DNA of 64,000 nucleotides from JBBIRG01 sp964410965 (GCA_964410965.1 CAYPIY010000013.1:1-64000), one strand, 5' to 3'. Counted from the stretch's first letter, positions 24,886 through 34,302 are shown. Numbers and translations are program-made. The notes: generated by a model not told the origin, from the sequence alone.

Positions 24886-26670
24886 ATGATTCAGAATTCG
24901 TACAAGTCATCGATTCACGGAATGCTCACGGCGCTGCTGGGGCTGGCCCTTATTTCCGGTTACGCGGAGTGTCAGATGATGAAAAGCAAAACGGATAAAA
25001 AAAGAACAAAAGAAGAACGACAGCAGCTTTATCAGGGTAAAAACCTGAAAGCCTTCACGATGGACGAAACCGAACCCAATGACTCGATCACCTCAGCCAA
25101 TCCCGTTCCGGTTGGCGAATATGTTTCTGCCGCGATCGACCCCGCCGGCGATATCGATTATTTCAGGGTGAATGTTTCCGATTCACAGACCGTGGCTTTC
25201 GATATCGACGCGGATATAATCGGCTCATGGATGGACTCTTATATTGAACTGTATGATTCCGCCGGCCAGCTGCTCGCGGAAAACGATGACGACCCCTCTT
25301 CGCTGGATTCCAAACTGATCTATACATTTGCGGTACACGGGAATTATTACCTGAAGGTCACTGAACTGGACGACAACGGAGGGGAGGATTACTATTACTT
25401 GTTGAAAATTTATAATATTGAAACCTCCGGCATCAGCAACATGAACGTCCTGACGTCCTGGCCCGTTTCCAACCCTTGTATAGGAGTGAAAAAATCCGGC
25501 CGGTACCTGTATTCCACTGAAGTCTCGATGACCGGAAGCTGTTTCAGGGTCTGGGATATATCGGATATTTTTGCGCCTGCGCTTATGGATTCCGTCCATA
25601 CCGCGGATTTTATTTCCAATTTTGAATTAAAAGGCGATTACGCCTATCTCGCCACGAGCGGAACCGGATCCGGGCTGAAGATTCTGAACATAGCTGATGC
25701 GGCGGATATTAAGGAAGACACGCTGATTGTCGGATCCGAGGTCACCAATTTATTCATTTCCGACGATACGCTTTATGCCGCAGCTGACGGAGGACTCCGT
25801 GTGTATTCGCTGGCCATTCCCGATGCGCCCTCTTTCTTGTGGCAGTTCAGCATCACGGACGAATACGCCACATCCGTCATTGCCGATAGCCGGTATGTTT
25901 ATTTGTCTGCCACGGATTACCAGCTTCATATCATCAGCAAAGCCACACATAATGAAGTAGGAAATTTTGATTGGTTTGACGCGAGCTTCATGGATTTAAA
26001 AGCAAATGAACTGTACATGAGCGCCAAGGAAGGCGCGTTTATGATCCTGGATGTTTCCGACCCTGCTAATCCGGCCGAACTCTACGCGACATATTCCGAA
26101 TACCCGGGATTCAGCGTAAGCGTAAAAGACCCGTACGCTTATTTCGCGAACGGAAACGGAGGGTTATCGGTTTATAATGTTTCAGACCCGGAAAATCCCG
26201 CCGTTGCCGCATATTGTTATTCCTTCAGCGACTTGTTCGCTTTTTACGCCACGGTTAATCTGGATACCGTGTATCTCGCCAGCGGATGTGTGGCCGGATG
26301 GGATTGCAACGCTTCGGCGAACAGGATTTATATCCTGAAAAATTCTCTTGTCGATGTCCGTGACGGCGCTCCGGTAAAAACTCAGAAACCTCATGTCATA
26401 AGCTTGCTGAATAATTATCCTAATCCGTTCAATCCCTCAACCACCATCCGGTACGAACTGAAAACCGGCGGGCATGTCACCATGAAAATTTTCAATACGC
26501 TGGGACAGGAAGTCCGTTCCTTGTTCAACGGAATTCAGCAGGCCGGGTCCGGCGAAATCCGATGGGACGGCACGGATAACAAAGGAAATCAGGTATCAAG
26601 CGGCGTATATGTGTACCGCATTCAGGCCGGCGATGCCGTGAAATCGAAAAAGATGATATTGTTGAAATAA
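24886..26670 (+). CDS. Secreted PPC / LVIVD-repeat protein with type IX sorting domain
   Basis: 594 residues. A signal peptide (~1-29) precedes a charged stretch and a PPC-type domain (~62-165; DETEPNDSITSANPVPVG, GDIDYFRVNV, GGEDYYYLLKIYN). Residues ~175-490 contain LVIVD-like beta-propeller repeats (for example YLATSGTGSGLKILNIAD and AYFANGNGGLSVYNVSDPEN). The C-terminus (~505-594) is a Por-type sorting domain starting NNYPNPFNPSTTIRYEL and ending SSGVYVYRIQ...KKMILLK. It is therefore expected to be exported by type IX secretion to the cell surface. Its ligand is unknown. The lipoprotein gene downstream (120 bases) may belong to the same unit. Confidence 0.87.
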   Translation: MIQNSYKSSIHGMLTALLGLALISGYAECQMMKSKTDKKRTKEERQQLYQGKNLKAFTMDETEPNDSITSANPVPVGEYVSAAIDPAGDIDYFRVNVSDSQTVAFDIDADIIGSWMDSYIELYDSAGQLLAENDDDPSSLDSKLIYTFAVHGNYYLKVTELDDNGGEDYYYLLKIYNIETSGISNMNVLTSWPVSNPCIGVKKSGRYLYSTEVSMTGSCFRVWDISDIFAPALMDSVHTADFISNFELKGDYAYLATSGTGSGLKILNIADAADIKEDTLIVGSEVTNLFISDDTLYAAADGGLRVYSLAIPDAPSFLWQFSITDEYATSVIADSRYVYLSATDYQLHIISKATHNEVGNFDWFDASFMDLKANELYMSAKEGAFMILDVSDPANPAELYATYSEYPGFSVSVKDPYAYFANGNGGLSVYNVSDPENPAVAAYCYSFSDLFAFYATVNLDTVYLASGCVAGWDCNASANRIYILKNSLVDVRDGAPVKTQKPHVISLLNNYPNPFNPSTTIRYELKTGGHVTMKIFNTLGQEVRSLFNGIQQAGSGEIRWDGTDNKGNQVSSGVYVYRIQAGDAVKSKKMILLK

Positions 26671-26790
26671 GAAATTCTGTACATGATTTTTACGTAAGGC
26701 AGATGACCTAATAAATAAATCAGTATGCAAATTAAATGTGAAGTATGTAAACTGATAGAAAATCAATTAAACATAAAAGGGAGTCTGGAT

Positions 26791-28107
26791 ATGAAAAAAA
26801 TCAAATCAAACCATATGTTTGTTATCCTGACGGTGGCCATCATGATCCCGTTTATGACACGCTGTTCTGATAGCGGAGGAGGAAATGAAACTCCGACCAC
26901 GGGAACCATCACAGGTACAGTCCGCGACGCGTCCTCGAACGCGGTTCTTGCCGGCGTCCGGATTATCGTGTTCAATGCGAATACCAACGCTCCGGCGGGA
27001 AATTCTCTGACCAGCAACACCTCCGGGGTTTATTCCGTCGAACTCGAACCGGGTTCATATTATCTCAAACTCGCCAAGCAGGGATATTATAATGTTCCCG
27101 CGCCGAATGTCGCACCGATCCCGGTCACGGTGGCGCTCGATTCAGAATCCGTATATGATGTCCAGATGACCGCTAATCTGCTGACGAATATCGGTTATAT
27201 TACAGGCCGCGTGATGGATACCACCGGACTTTCAGGCGCCATGGTCATCGCCGATAACGGAACGCAGGCTTATGCGTCTATTACGGACGGAAACGGGTAT
27301 TACTATATTTACAATATGCCCGCGGATACGTACAGCGTCAAAGCGTTTATTTCCGGAAAAAATTCTTCAACGATCACCGGCGTGATCGTAACGAATAACT
27401 CTCAAACCAGTGCCTCCCAGATCACGATCACTTCCAACGCGACCGGATGCGTAAAAGGAAGCGTTGCGTTCCCGGCCACTACCGCGGTTCCCGTGGATAT
27501 ATCTCTCGTACATCCGGTTACACATGAAGCGATTCCCGGACTCACTACATATCTGGATACAGCCTCAAATTTAGATTATATCCTGAATAATGTACCTAAC
27601 GGAAGTTATCTGGCACGAGCTTCGTATCAGAATGACGGCAGAGTCATGGACCCTGACTGGATTATTAAATTCGGTGAGACAACGGTAACGGTCAATAATG
27701 ACACGACCATCCGGAATTTCAGCGTGACCGGCGCAGTGTCCGTGGTAAGTCCGACGAACCCGTTAACATCAACCGTTCCCGTAACCATTCCCGATTCCTT
27801 GCCCCGGTTTCAGTGGTCCGCCTATCCAAGCACAAATAATTATGTAATTGAAGTAACCAATTCCAACGGCGCGGTCATCTGGGGCGGATTCACTCATACC
27901 ACTCGAAACATCATTCTTCACAAGGACTCGACCGCCATTAATTACAATTATAACGGTACCGCTTCCAATCCGCTCACCCGCGGCAACATCTACCGCTGGC
28001 GGGTGTATGCCTGTAAGAACGAGAACGGTGCGGATTCGACAGGATGGGGATACAAACTGATCTCGGTCAGCGAGGAACAGCGCGGGCTGATTAAATTCAG
28101 CAACTGA
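26791..28107 (+). CDS. Lipoprotein with carboxypeptidase-regulatory-like repeats
   Basis: 438 residues from the ATG at 26791, preferred over an upstream ATG because AAAGGGAG precedes it and it yields a proper signal peptide ending FMTRC, a lipobox-like Cys followed by SDSGGG. Three beta-sandwich repeats of the carboxypeptidase-regulatory type follow: ITGTVRDASSNAVLAGVRI, ITGRVMDTTGLSGAMVI and VKGSVAFPATTAVPVDI, each closing with a SYYLKLAKQGY-like strand. The last ~120 residues (LPRFQWSAYPSTNNYVIEV) look fibronectin-like. Probably an outer-membrane-anchored surface protein. No enzymatic motif is seen. Confidence 0.82.
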   Translation: MKKIKSNHMFVILTVAIMIPFMTRCSDSGGGNETPTTGTITGTVRDASSNAVLAGVRIIVFNANTNAPAGNSLTSNTSGVYSVELEPGSYYLKLAKQGYYNVPAPNVAPIPVTVALDSESVYDVQMTANLLTNIGYITGRVMDTTGLSGAMVIADNGTQAYASITDGNGYYYIYNMPADTYSVKAFISGKNSSTITGVIVTNNSQTSASQITITSNATGCVKGSVAFPATTAVPVDISLVHPVTHEAIPGLTTYLDTASNLDYILNNVPNGSYLARASYQNDGRVMDPDWIIKFGETTVTVNNDTTIRNFSVTGAVSVVSPTNPLTSTVPVTIPDSLPRFQWSAYPSTNNYVIEVTNSNGAVIWGGFTHTTRNIILHKDSTAINYNYNGTASNPLTRGNIYRWRVYACKNENGADSTGWGYKLISVSEEQRGLIKFSN

Positions 28108-28132
28108 CATTGATGTGAAATTTATCCGCATA

Positions 28133-28169
28133 AAAAAAACCTCTGCCGGATAACAGCAGAGGTTTTTTA
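28133..28169. terminator. Bidirectional intrinsic terminator
   Basis: CCTCTGC (28140-28146) pairs with GCAGAGG (28156-28162), flanked by an A-run before and a T-run after. It serves the lipoprotein gene and the convergent thioredoxin-like gene. Confidence 0.88.
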
Positions 28170-28188
28170 TTTGAGATGTGTTTACTAT

Positions 28189-29388
28189 TTATTTTTTGAA
28201 TTTATCCAGATTCTTTTCATATTTTTCGGTTGAGCGGCCGGCTTCTTTGACAAGTTTAATGGCCAGTTCTTCCTGAACGATCGCGTCCTGCTTCTTTCCG
28301 TTCGTGAACAAAAGATTAGCGTAGATATCAACAACGTAAGGATTCTTATCCATCTCCGACGCTTTCTTCGCCCATGACTCGGCCTTCTGCAGGTAAGCTT
28401 TGTCCGTTACGTTTTTCAAGAAAACCGAGGCGATCATGACCAGCGATTCCGCTTTGTTCATTTTATATTTTTCCACAACCATGGAAGCGGTCTTTGCGTA
28501 GTCGGTCCATTTTTCCTTTTTCGCGAAATACGCCATGTCTAATTCAGCGAGGAGTTCAGCGGTACGGCCGAATTTCAGAGCGACGGATTTTTCTTTTGCC
28601 GTTTTGTACGACGTGTCGGTTGTATCGTTCATGATTTTTCCGCGGTGAAATGCGAATACCGTCGAATAGATTTTCTCTTCCACGGAGTCTTTCGTGTACA
28701 ACGCGGCAAATGCGGGCTGATTGTTCAGTAAATACTGAAACGCTTTCCCTTCGGGGTTGTTCTCGAATTCCTGCATGATATTCCAGTTGATCCGGCTTGT
28801 CAGGTCGGATTCCTTCTGCGCGCTGAAATATTCATCTTTCACCGTATCCGCGTTGACATAGGCTTTGGACATGGCATCCAGGTAACTGAGCAGGAACGCT
28901 CCGTCACGGTTGCCTTTGCGGTATTCGCGGACAAGTTTCACGAACTGCTTGTCGGGATTCATCGCGTCCATACCGGCCTGGATAAATTCATTGGCGGGCA
29001 TGGATCCGCAGATGCGGTGGATCACTTCCCCGTCGCCGCTGATGTACAGCAGAGTGGGATACGCTTTCACCTGGTATGTTTTGGCGAGCTCGACGCCTTC
29101 ATCATTTTCCATATCGATTTTGGCGTTGATGAACTTTGTGTTATAGAACGCCGCGACGGTACTGTCGGTAAAGACATTCGCCGCCATCCATTTGCAGGGC
29201 CCGCACCAGCTGGCATAGGCGTCGAGAAAGATCAGCTTGTTTTCTTTTTTCGCTTTTGCGAGAATTTCTTTCCACGTTCCTTTTTCAAATGTTATGGTTT
29301 TTTCGACAGGTTTCTTTTCGCAGGCGGAAAAAACAACCGCGCACAGCACAACGATCATGGCAATCCGGTTTTTCATGGTCATGTTCAT
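28189..29388 (-). CDS. Thioredoxin-fold lipoprotein
   Basis: 399 residues. The signal peptide ends VVFSACEKK, a lipobox with Cys at about residue 23. A thioredoxin-like domain (~40-150) has the active-site YASWCGPCKWM and the cis-Pro VKAYPTLLYI. The rest (~160-399) is helical and TPR-like (AESWAKKASEMDKNPYVVDIYANLL). The protein is probably a periplasmic membrane-anchored disulfide reductase or isomerase of the DUF255/thioredoxin_7 type. The extra helical domain may bind a partner. A second ATG four codons in is also possible. Upstream spacing to ssb is 43 bases. Confidence 0.85.
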   Translation of the reverse strand: MNMTMKNRIAMIVVLCAVVFSACEKKPVEKTITFEKGTWKEILAKAKKENKLIFLDAYASWCGPCKWMAANVFTDSTVAAFYNTKFINAKIDMENDEGVELAKTYQVKAYPTLLYISGDGEVIHRICGSMPANEFIQAGMDAMNPDKQFVKLVREYRKGNRDGAFLLSYLDAMSKAYVNADTVKDEYFSAQKESDLTSRINWNIMQEFENNPEGKAFQYLLNNQPAFAALYTKDSVEEKIYSTVFAFHRGKIMNDTTDTSYKTAKEKSVALKFGRTAELLAELDMAYFAKKEKWTDYAKTASMVVEKYKMNKAESLVMIASVFLKNVTDKAYLQKAESWAKKASEMDKNPYVVDIYANLLFTNGKKQDAIVQEELAIKLVKEAGRSTEKYEKNLDKFKK

Positions 29389-29431
29389 TCTTTCAACGGT
29401 TTAAATTCGGTTATAATTTAATAGCATTCAG

Positions 29432-29881
29432 TTAAAACGGCAGATCGTCGTGCGTCTCATTGGAAACAGGCGGTTCCGATGATGATGTTGACGTCGGCTG
29501 GTAATCGTTTTCCGCCGGGGACGGAATGGATTCGCCGCTGTCGGTTTTTCCGCCGAGCATTTGCATGTTGTCCGCGACGATTTCGGTGACGTATTTTTTC
29601 ACGCCGTCACGGTCTTCGTAGGAACGGGTTTTCAGTTTTCCCTCGAAATACACCAGCGAACCTTTTCTCAGATATTGTCCGCAGATTTCAGCGAGTTTCC
29701 TCCATGCGATCACGCGGTGCCAGTCGGTGCTTTCGACCGCTTTTCCGTCTTTGTCCTTGTAGGATTCGTTCGTCGCGAGCGTCATGGTGGCGACGGCGAC
29801 GCCGGCGGGCGTGTAGCGCAGTTCGGGATCTTTACCCAGCCGTCCGATGAGCTGGACTTTGTTGAGTGTTCCTTTTGACAT
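29432..29881 (-). CDS. ssb: Single-stranded DNA-binding protein
   Basis: 149 residues with the OB fold of bacterial SSB: LNKVQLIGRLGKDPELRYTP, TDWHRVIAWRKLAEICGQYL, KGSLVYFEGKLKTRSYEDRDG, then a disordered Ser/Pro/Glu linker and the acidic tip DDLPF that recruits partner proteins. The length is normal. It covers ssDNA during replication, repair and recombination. It lies immediately downstream of recA on the same strand, separated by a dispersed repeat at 29910-29982. Confidence 0.95.
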   Translation of the reverse strand: MSKGTLNKVQLIGRLGKDPELRYTPAGVAVATMTLATNESYKDKDGKAVESTDWHRVIAWRKLAEICGQYLRKGSLVYFEGKLKTRSYEDRDGVKKYVTEIVADNMQMLGGKTDSGESIPSPAENDYQPTSTSSSEPPVSNETHDDLPF

Positions 29882-29909
29882 TTTTTTCTCCGTATTTTAT
29901 TATGCTTTT

Positions 29910-29982
29910 GCCACAAAGACACTAAGGCACTAAGTATTAAATTCCGTTTTTTCTTTCTTCGTGCCTTTGAGTCTTCGTGGCC
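29910..29982. repeat. Dispersed imperfect inverted repeat between recA and ssb
   Basis: GCCACAAAGACACTAAGGCA on one arm and the reverse complement of TGCCTTTGAGTCTTCGTGGC on the other form an imperfect ~25-bp inverted repeat around a T-rich centre. A related copy lies at 31132-31230 on the other side of recA. Such 'cacgaagrcacnaag' elements occur widely between genes in many bacteria. Confidence 0.75.
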
Positions 29983-29987
29983 ATGTT

Positions 29988-31085
29988 TTATTTCTTCTTT
30001 TCAGCCGTGGTCGGGGCCGGTTTGGCGGCCGACTGATTCGCTTCAGCTGCGGGCGAAGGAATCAGTCCCAGTTCCTGGCGGACTTTGGTCTCGATTTTCT
30101 TCAGGATGTCGGGATTATCCATGAGGAACTGCTTAGCGTTCTCGCGTCCCTGGCCTAATTTATCGTCGCCGAACGCGTACCATGTACCGGATTTCTGGAT
30201 CACATTCATGTTGCTCGCGAGATCAATCAGGTCGCCTTCTTTGGAAATGCCGACGCCGTACATCAGGTCGACTTCGACTTCACGGAACGGCGGGGCGAGC
30301 TTGTTCTTCACGACTTTGATTTTCGTGCGGTTGCCGATGACGTTCTCCCCGCCCTTGATGTGGTTGATCCTGCGGATTTCGATCCTGATCGAGGTGTAGA
30401 ACTTCAGCGCTTTTCCACCGGTGGTGGTTTCGGGATTGCCGAACATCACGCCGATTTTGTCGCGGATCTGATTAATAAAAATAATGCAGGTTTTCGATTT
30501 GCTGACGGCGCCGGTGAGTTTCCGCATAGCCTGGCTCATCAGGCGGGCCTGCACGCCCATGGTCGCGTCGCCCATTTCGCCGTCGATTTCGCTTCGGGGA
30601 ACGAGCGCGGCGACGGAGTCCACAACGATGATATCCACGGCGTTGCTGCGGACGAGCCGTTCGGTGATTTCCAGCGCCTGTTCGCCGCAGTCGGGCTGGG
30701 CAATGAGGAGGTTGTCGGTGTCCACGCCGAGGCGTTTGGCGTAAATGGCGTCGAGGGCGTGTTCGGCATCAATGAACGCGCCGATGCCGCCGTTGCGCTG
30801 GGCTTCAGCGATGACGTGAAGCGCAAGGGTGGTTTTTCCGCTGGATTCGGGGCCGAAGATTTCGCTGATCCTGCCGCGCGGAATCCCGCCGACGCCGAGC
30901 GCCGCGTCAAGCGAAATGGAACCGGTCGAAAATATCTCGACCTGCGCGGATGAGCGTTCACCCAGACGCATGATGGCGCCTTTGCCGATTTCTTTGGTGA
31001 TCTCGGCTATGGCCCGGTCGAGCGCGACTTTTTTTTCTTTTTCATTCGCGAAATTTTCGTTTTCAAAATTTTTGTTGTCTGCCAT
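29988..31085 (-). CDS. recA: Recombinase A
   Basis: 365 residues, full length. Walker A is GPESSGKTTLALHV, followed by AFIDAEHALD, Walker B IIVVDSVAALVPRSEIDGE, loop L2 with GNPETTTGGKALKFY, and the C-terminal KKIETKVRQELGL. The tail is rich in Ala, Pro, Thr and Lys (ending EKKK) instead of the acidic tail of E. coli RecA. It polymerises on ssDNA for strand exchange and SOS signalling. AAGGAGAC lies before the start. I do not see a recognisable LexA box upstream. Confidence 0.97.
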   Translation of the reverse strand: MADNKNFENENFANEKEKKVALDRAIAEITKEIGKGAIMRLGERSSAQVEIFSTGSISLDAALGVGGIPRGRISEIFGPESSGKTTLALHVIAEAQRNGGIGAFIDAEHALDAIYAKRLGVDTDNLLIAQPDCGEQALEITERLVRSNAVDIIVVDSVAALVPRSEIDGEMGDATMGVQARLMSQAMRKLTGAVSKSKTCIIFINQIRDKIGVMFGNPETTTGGKALKFYTSIRIEIRRINHIKGGENVIGNRTKIKVVKNKLAPPFREVEVDLMYGVGISKEGDLIDLASNMNVIQKSGTWYAFGDDKLGQGRENAKQFLMDNPDILKKIETKVRQELGLIPSPAAEANQSAAKPAPTTAEKKK

Positions 31086-31131
31086 GGATTGTCTCCTTGT
31101 ATATTTATTTTAATAAAAACTATTTAAACCC

Positions 31132-31230
31132 GCCACGAAGGCACCAAGTCACAAAATATTTAATTCCATTTTCTGTCTCTTCGTGCCCTTTTTAATCTTC
31201 TTTTACTTTGTGCCTTAGAGTCTTCGTGGC
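31132..31230. repeat. Dispersed inverted repeat upstream of recA
   Basis: GCCACGAAGGCACCAAGTCA at the left and TGCCTTAGAGTCTTCGTGGC at the right form an imperfect inverted repeat. The middle contains a further CTCTTCGTGCCC unit. It is related to the element at 29910-29982, so recA is bracketed by two copies. Confidence 0.75.
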
Positions 31231-31774
31231 AAAGTATTTAACTGTAATATACGCAATTAGCGTCCCAAAAAATTCTCAAAATTTGAGAAAAAATGGACTT
31301 TATCATAATCAAACTAAAAATGATTTGCAAATGAAAAAAATAAATCCGGGGGCTGGTTACCCGTTTAACTCATTTTTTTCTTGATTTCAGGCTTGTTTCT
31401 GGTTAATTTAGGCACACGAATCTGAATTTAATTTATCCTGTGCCGGTACAAGTTTTAGTTTTTCTGATTTTATCACAAGTTTCTTAACCGAAAGTATTGA
31501 TTGGAATAATTGGAGATTCGCCTGTGTTAGCAGATAGTAAAGAATTTTCTACCCCCCCCCCAATTTCATAAATAAAGTATTATCAATATTTTATCGTGAG
31601 TTTTTTCAGTCATCCGGACTGACGTTTGAAGAAAATCCTGTTCCATTAATAAGATGGAATGCCGGGCACTTGCAATCAGTTGCGATTATAACTCATACTG
31701 CGTTCAATGGCGGGATTAAATAATTTTCACCCGGAAGTATCATAAACAGAAAACCGAACTTAAAATATGGAGAT
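31231..31774. other. Intergenic region with a ten-C homopolymer
   Basis: About 540 bases of AT-rich sequence without a supported gene. It contains a C10 tract at 31552-31561, about 210 bases upstream of the CsgG-like gene, and should include that gene's promoter. No clear -35/-10 pair is seen. Confidence 0.5.
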
Positions 31775-33055
31775 ATGATGAAAACATCTGTACTATTGCT
31801 TTTGATTGTTCTTTGCTGTGTCTTGTTCCTCAGCGACACAGCTTTTTCGCAGGGCGCGGGAAAAAAGACGACCGTTGCCGTTCTGGAGTTTCAGTCCGGC
31901 GGCACACTTGATAAACAAGAAGCTTACACGCTGACGAACCGGTTCCGGGCGTTGCTGGTAAAAACGCAGGCCTTTCAGTTGATCGAGCGCGATAAAATGA
32001 ATGACATTTTAAAAGAGCAGGATTTCATCATTTCCGATAACTGCAATACATCGGAATGCGTCGTTCAGGTCGGCCAGCTGCTGGGCGTGGAATCTATGAT
32101 CGCCGGAGACATCGGCAAGCTGGGAGAAACGTATACCATTGACCTGCGGATGATCGACATACAGACAGGCGCGCTGACCTACAGCCAGAGCAAAAATCAT
32201 AAGGGAAAATTAGATGAACTGCTGGATGTTCTGCAATTGGTGGCTGATGAACTGGTGAAAGTCAGCCGAGGGCATTCTGTGGTAAAAAAATTCAATCTCA
32301 CTGTAACGGCCCTTTTGCCAAAAAGCGTATCCGACAAGAAAGCGGAAATTAAAATCGACGGCGTCAGCAAAGGATTTAACAGTGTAAAAGTCACTTTGCC
32401 GGAAGGACCCCACAAAATTGAAGTCGGATTAAATGATGACAATTTTACGACATTTTCAAAGGATTTGACTTTAAAATCGGATGAAAAAATTGAAGCAAAA
32501 ATTGATTACTCGGAAACCTACAAACTGCGGCAGGCTGATTTATTGAAAAAACAAAAAGAGGACAAGGAAAAAGCCGCACGGGATAAACAGGCCGCGAAAG
32601 AACTTGCGGAAAAGCAGAAGAAAGCCCTTGAAAAGCCGCCCACCGGCGGACCTTACAATGCTTTTCTGTCCGCACTTGTACCGGGATTAGGCGGCCATTT
32701 TGTCGAAAAAGGCAAAATCCGTCCGATAATGACCAGCGTAACGGCAATCGGACTCATAGGATACGGGCTGATGCAGAAAAGTACATCAAGCGATTATTAT
32801 TCTGACTACAAGAAATCCAACATCAGCAGTGAAAAACCTTCTTTGTATAAAAAAGCTAATGACGCACATCATAATTATTATATTGCTACAAGGATCGGCG
32901 CCGCCATCTGGATCGCTGATATTATATGGGTCGCTTATAAAGGTATGCAAAACAGAAAACAAACCAAAACAACGTCTTTTTCATTTCCGAATAACGGATT
33001 AAGATTGATGACCGACGGAAATAATGTTCAATTAGGTTATTCAGTCTCATTTTAA
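31775..33055 (+). CDS. CsgG/FlgO-like exported protein with PEGA-like and membrane segments
   Basis: 426 residues. After a signal peptide (~1-26) comes a CsgG/DUF2380-type domain (~30-165; TTVAVLEFQSGGTLDKQEA, FQLIERDKMNDILKEQDF, CNTSECVVQVGQLLGVESMIAGDI, TYTIDLRMID). A PEGA-like beta domain (~170-250) is followed by a Lys/Glu-rich helix (~255-290) and a C-terminal part with small hydrophobic segments (AFLSALVPGLGGHFVEKGK, resembling DUF5683-type membrane loops). The N-terminal domain has a paralogue at 44990-45619 with the same CNTxECV motif. Family proteins form outer-membrane secretion or assembly structures. The role here is unknown. Confidence 0.8.
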   Translation: MMKTSVLLLLIVLCCVLFLSDTAFSQGAGKKTTVAVLEFQSGGTLDKQEAYTLTNRFRALLVKTQAFQLIERDKMNDILKEQDFIISDNCNTSECVVQVGQLLGVESMIAGDIGKLGETYTIDLRMIDIQTGALTYSQSKNHKGKLDELLDVLQLVADELVKVSRGHSVVKKFNLTVTALLPKSVSDKKAEIKIDGVSKGFNSVKVTLPEGPHKIEVGLNDDNFTTFSKDLTLKSDEKIEAKIDYSETYKLRQADLLKKQKEDKEKAARDKQAAKELAEKQKKALEKPPTGGPYNAFLSALVPGLGGHFVEKGKIRPIMTSVTAIGLIGYGLMQKSTSSDYYSDYKKSNISSEKPSLYKKANDAHHNYYIATRIGAAIWIADIIWVAYKGMQNRKQTKTTSFSFPNNGLRLMTDGNNVQLGYSVSF

Positions 33056-33089
33056 CAAGCTTCTTAACAACATATAAAGGTTTCTTGCC

Positions 33090-34046
33090 ATGAAAGAAAA
33101 TAAGATGTTTTTTCTAATAATATGCATGGTGGCCATATTCTCTTCCTGTGAGTCGTATGATCTGGAAGGGGATGGATTACCGTCAGTCACTACGTCAGCA
33201 GTGACGTCCGCATCAGCCGGATCAGTTACTTGCGGCGGGAATGTTACATCAGACGGGGGCAATGCGATAACGGCCAGAGGAGTATGCTGGAGCACGTCAG
33301 AAAATCCTACTATATCGAACAGTAAAACAACGGATGGGACCGGAACAGGCGTCTTTACTAGCGCATTTTCCGGTTTATCGCTTAATACAACTTATTACGC
33401 CAGAACATATGCTACAAACAGCGAAGGAACGGTTTATGGTAAACAGTTTGTATTCATCTTTGACATTGACGGGAATTTGTATCATACTGTAAAAATTGGT
33501 ACACAGGAGTGGTTAGTTGAGAATTTAAAGACCACTAGATACAGGAATGGCGATGCGATACCTAATGTTACCAATGATGCAACTTGGGCAGGATTAACCA
33601 CAGGAGCGTATTGCAATTATGATAATGACATAGTTTATTCGAATACCTACGGGCGGCTATATAACTGGTTTGTGGTTAACGATGGCCGTAATATAGCTCC
33701 AACCGGTTGGCATGTATCGTCGGATAATGATTGGCTAAATTTGGTTAAATATGTTGGTGGCTCAAGTATTGCAGGTAAGAAATTAAAGTCTTTGAATGGT
33801 TGGTACTCTGATGGGAATGGTACAAACAATTTCGGTTTTAATGCGCTTCCAGGAGGTTGGCGTTGGGCCAACACTGTCTCCATTGTTCAATTTAATGATA
33901 TTTCAGAGATAGCCCAATGGTGGACATCCAATGAGAGTAGTGGATTGTCAGCCTGGACATGGGGTTTGGTCTATGGTGATGAAGAAATAAATAATCTTCT
34001 TAAAGATAAGAAACACGGTTATAGCATCCGCTGTGTGAAAGATTGA
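33090..34046 (+). CDS. FISUMP-domain lipoprotein
   Basis: 318 residues. The lipoprotein signal ends IFSSCESYD. Residues ~30-125 form a fibronectin-like beta domain (SAVTSASAGSVTCGGNVTSDGGNAITARGVCWS split over strands). The C-terminal ~190 residues are a Fibrobacter succinogenes major paralogous (FISUMP) domain: VKIGTQEWLVENLKTTRYRN, YGRLYNWFVVNDGR, IAPTGWHVSSDNDWLNL, FGFNALPGGWRW, and the closing GYSIRCVKD. FISUMP lipoproteins are surface proteins of unknown function in FCB bacteria. It follows the CsgG-like gene after 34 bases and ends at a terminator. Confidence 0.9.
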   Translation: MKENKMFFLIICMVAIFSSCESYDLEGDGLPSVTTSAVTSASAGSVTCGGNVTSDGGNAITARGVCWSTSENPTISNSKTTDGTGTGVFTSAFSGLSLNTTYYARTYATNSEGTVYGKQFVFIFDIDGNLYHTVKIGTQEWLVENLKTTRYRNGDAIPNVTNDATWAGLTTGAYCNYDNDIVYSNTYGRLYNWFVVNDGRNIAPTGWHVSSDNDWLNLVKYVGGSSIAGKKLKSLNGWYSDGNGTNNFGFNALPGGWRWANTVSIVQFNDISEIAQWWTSNESSGLSAWTWGLVYGDEEINNLLKDKKHGYSIRCVKD

Positions 34047-34076
34047 ATCTCAGAAAGCCAGTACGTTTATTAACTG

Positions 34077-34114
34077 AAAAGCCGTCTCTTGTCATTCGCG
34101 GGGCGGTTTTTTTC
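34077..34114 (+). terminator. Intrinsic terminator of the FISUMP gene
   Basis: AAAAGCCGTCTC pairs, allowing several G-U, with GGGGCGGTTTTT around an 11-base loop, then a short T-run. It lies 30 bases after the FISUMP stop. Confidence 0.6.
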
Positions 34115-34116
34115 TT

Positions 34117-34302
34117 TGGCAAACCTCCGAGGTTTTTCGGGAAAGTGTATAGAATGCGGCTCATTAAAATGATCCGCTCTTTATCTGTTTCACGTCAAAC
34201 CCCGGAGGTTTAACCGTTGCAGAATGGTAAAAGTTAAACTTCTTCAAGAAGTTTAACTTTTTTGCCTTAGCGGGGAAGAGAACAAGCGAATAACGAACAG
34301 CA
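34117..34302. repeat. ~180-bp repeat element, copy 1
   Basis: About 180 bases that recur at 35610-35790 with roughly 90% identity. It contains the palindrome AAACCTCCGAGGTTT, the related AAACCCCGGAGGTTT, and a near-perfect 33-base palindrome centred on CTTCTTCAAGAAG, flanked by AAAAGTTAAA and TTTAACTTTT and then a T-run. The element carries no reading frame. The last palindrome could act as a bidirectional terminator. Confidence 0.85.
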
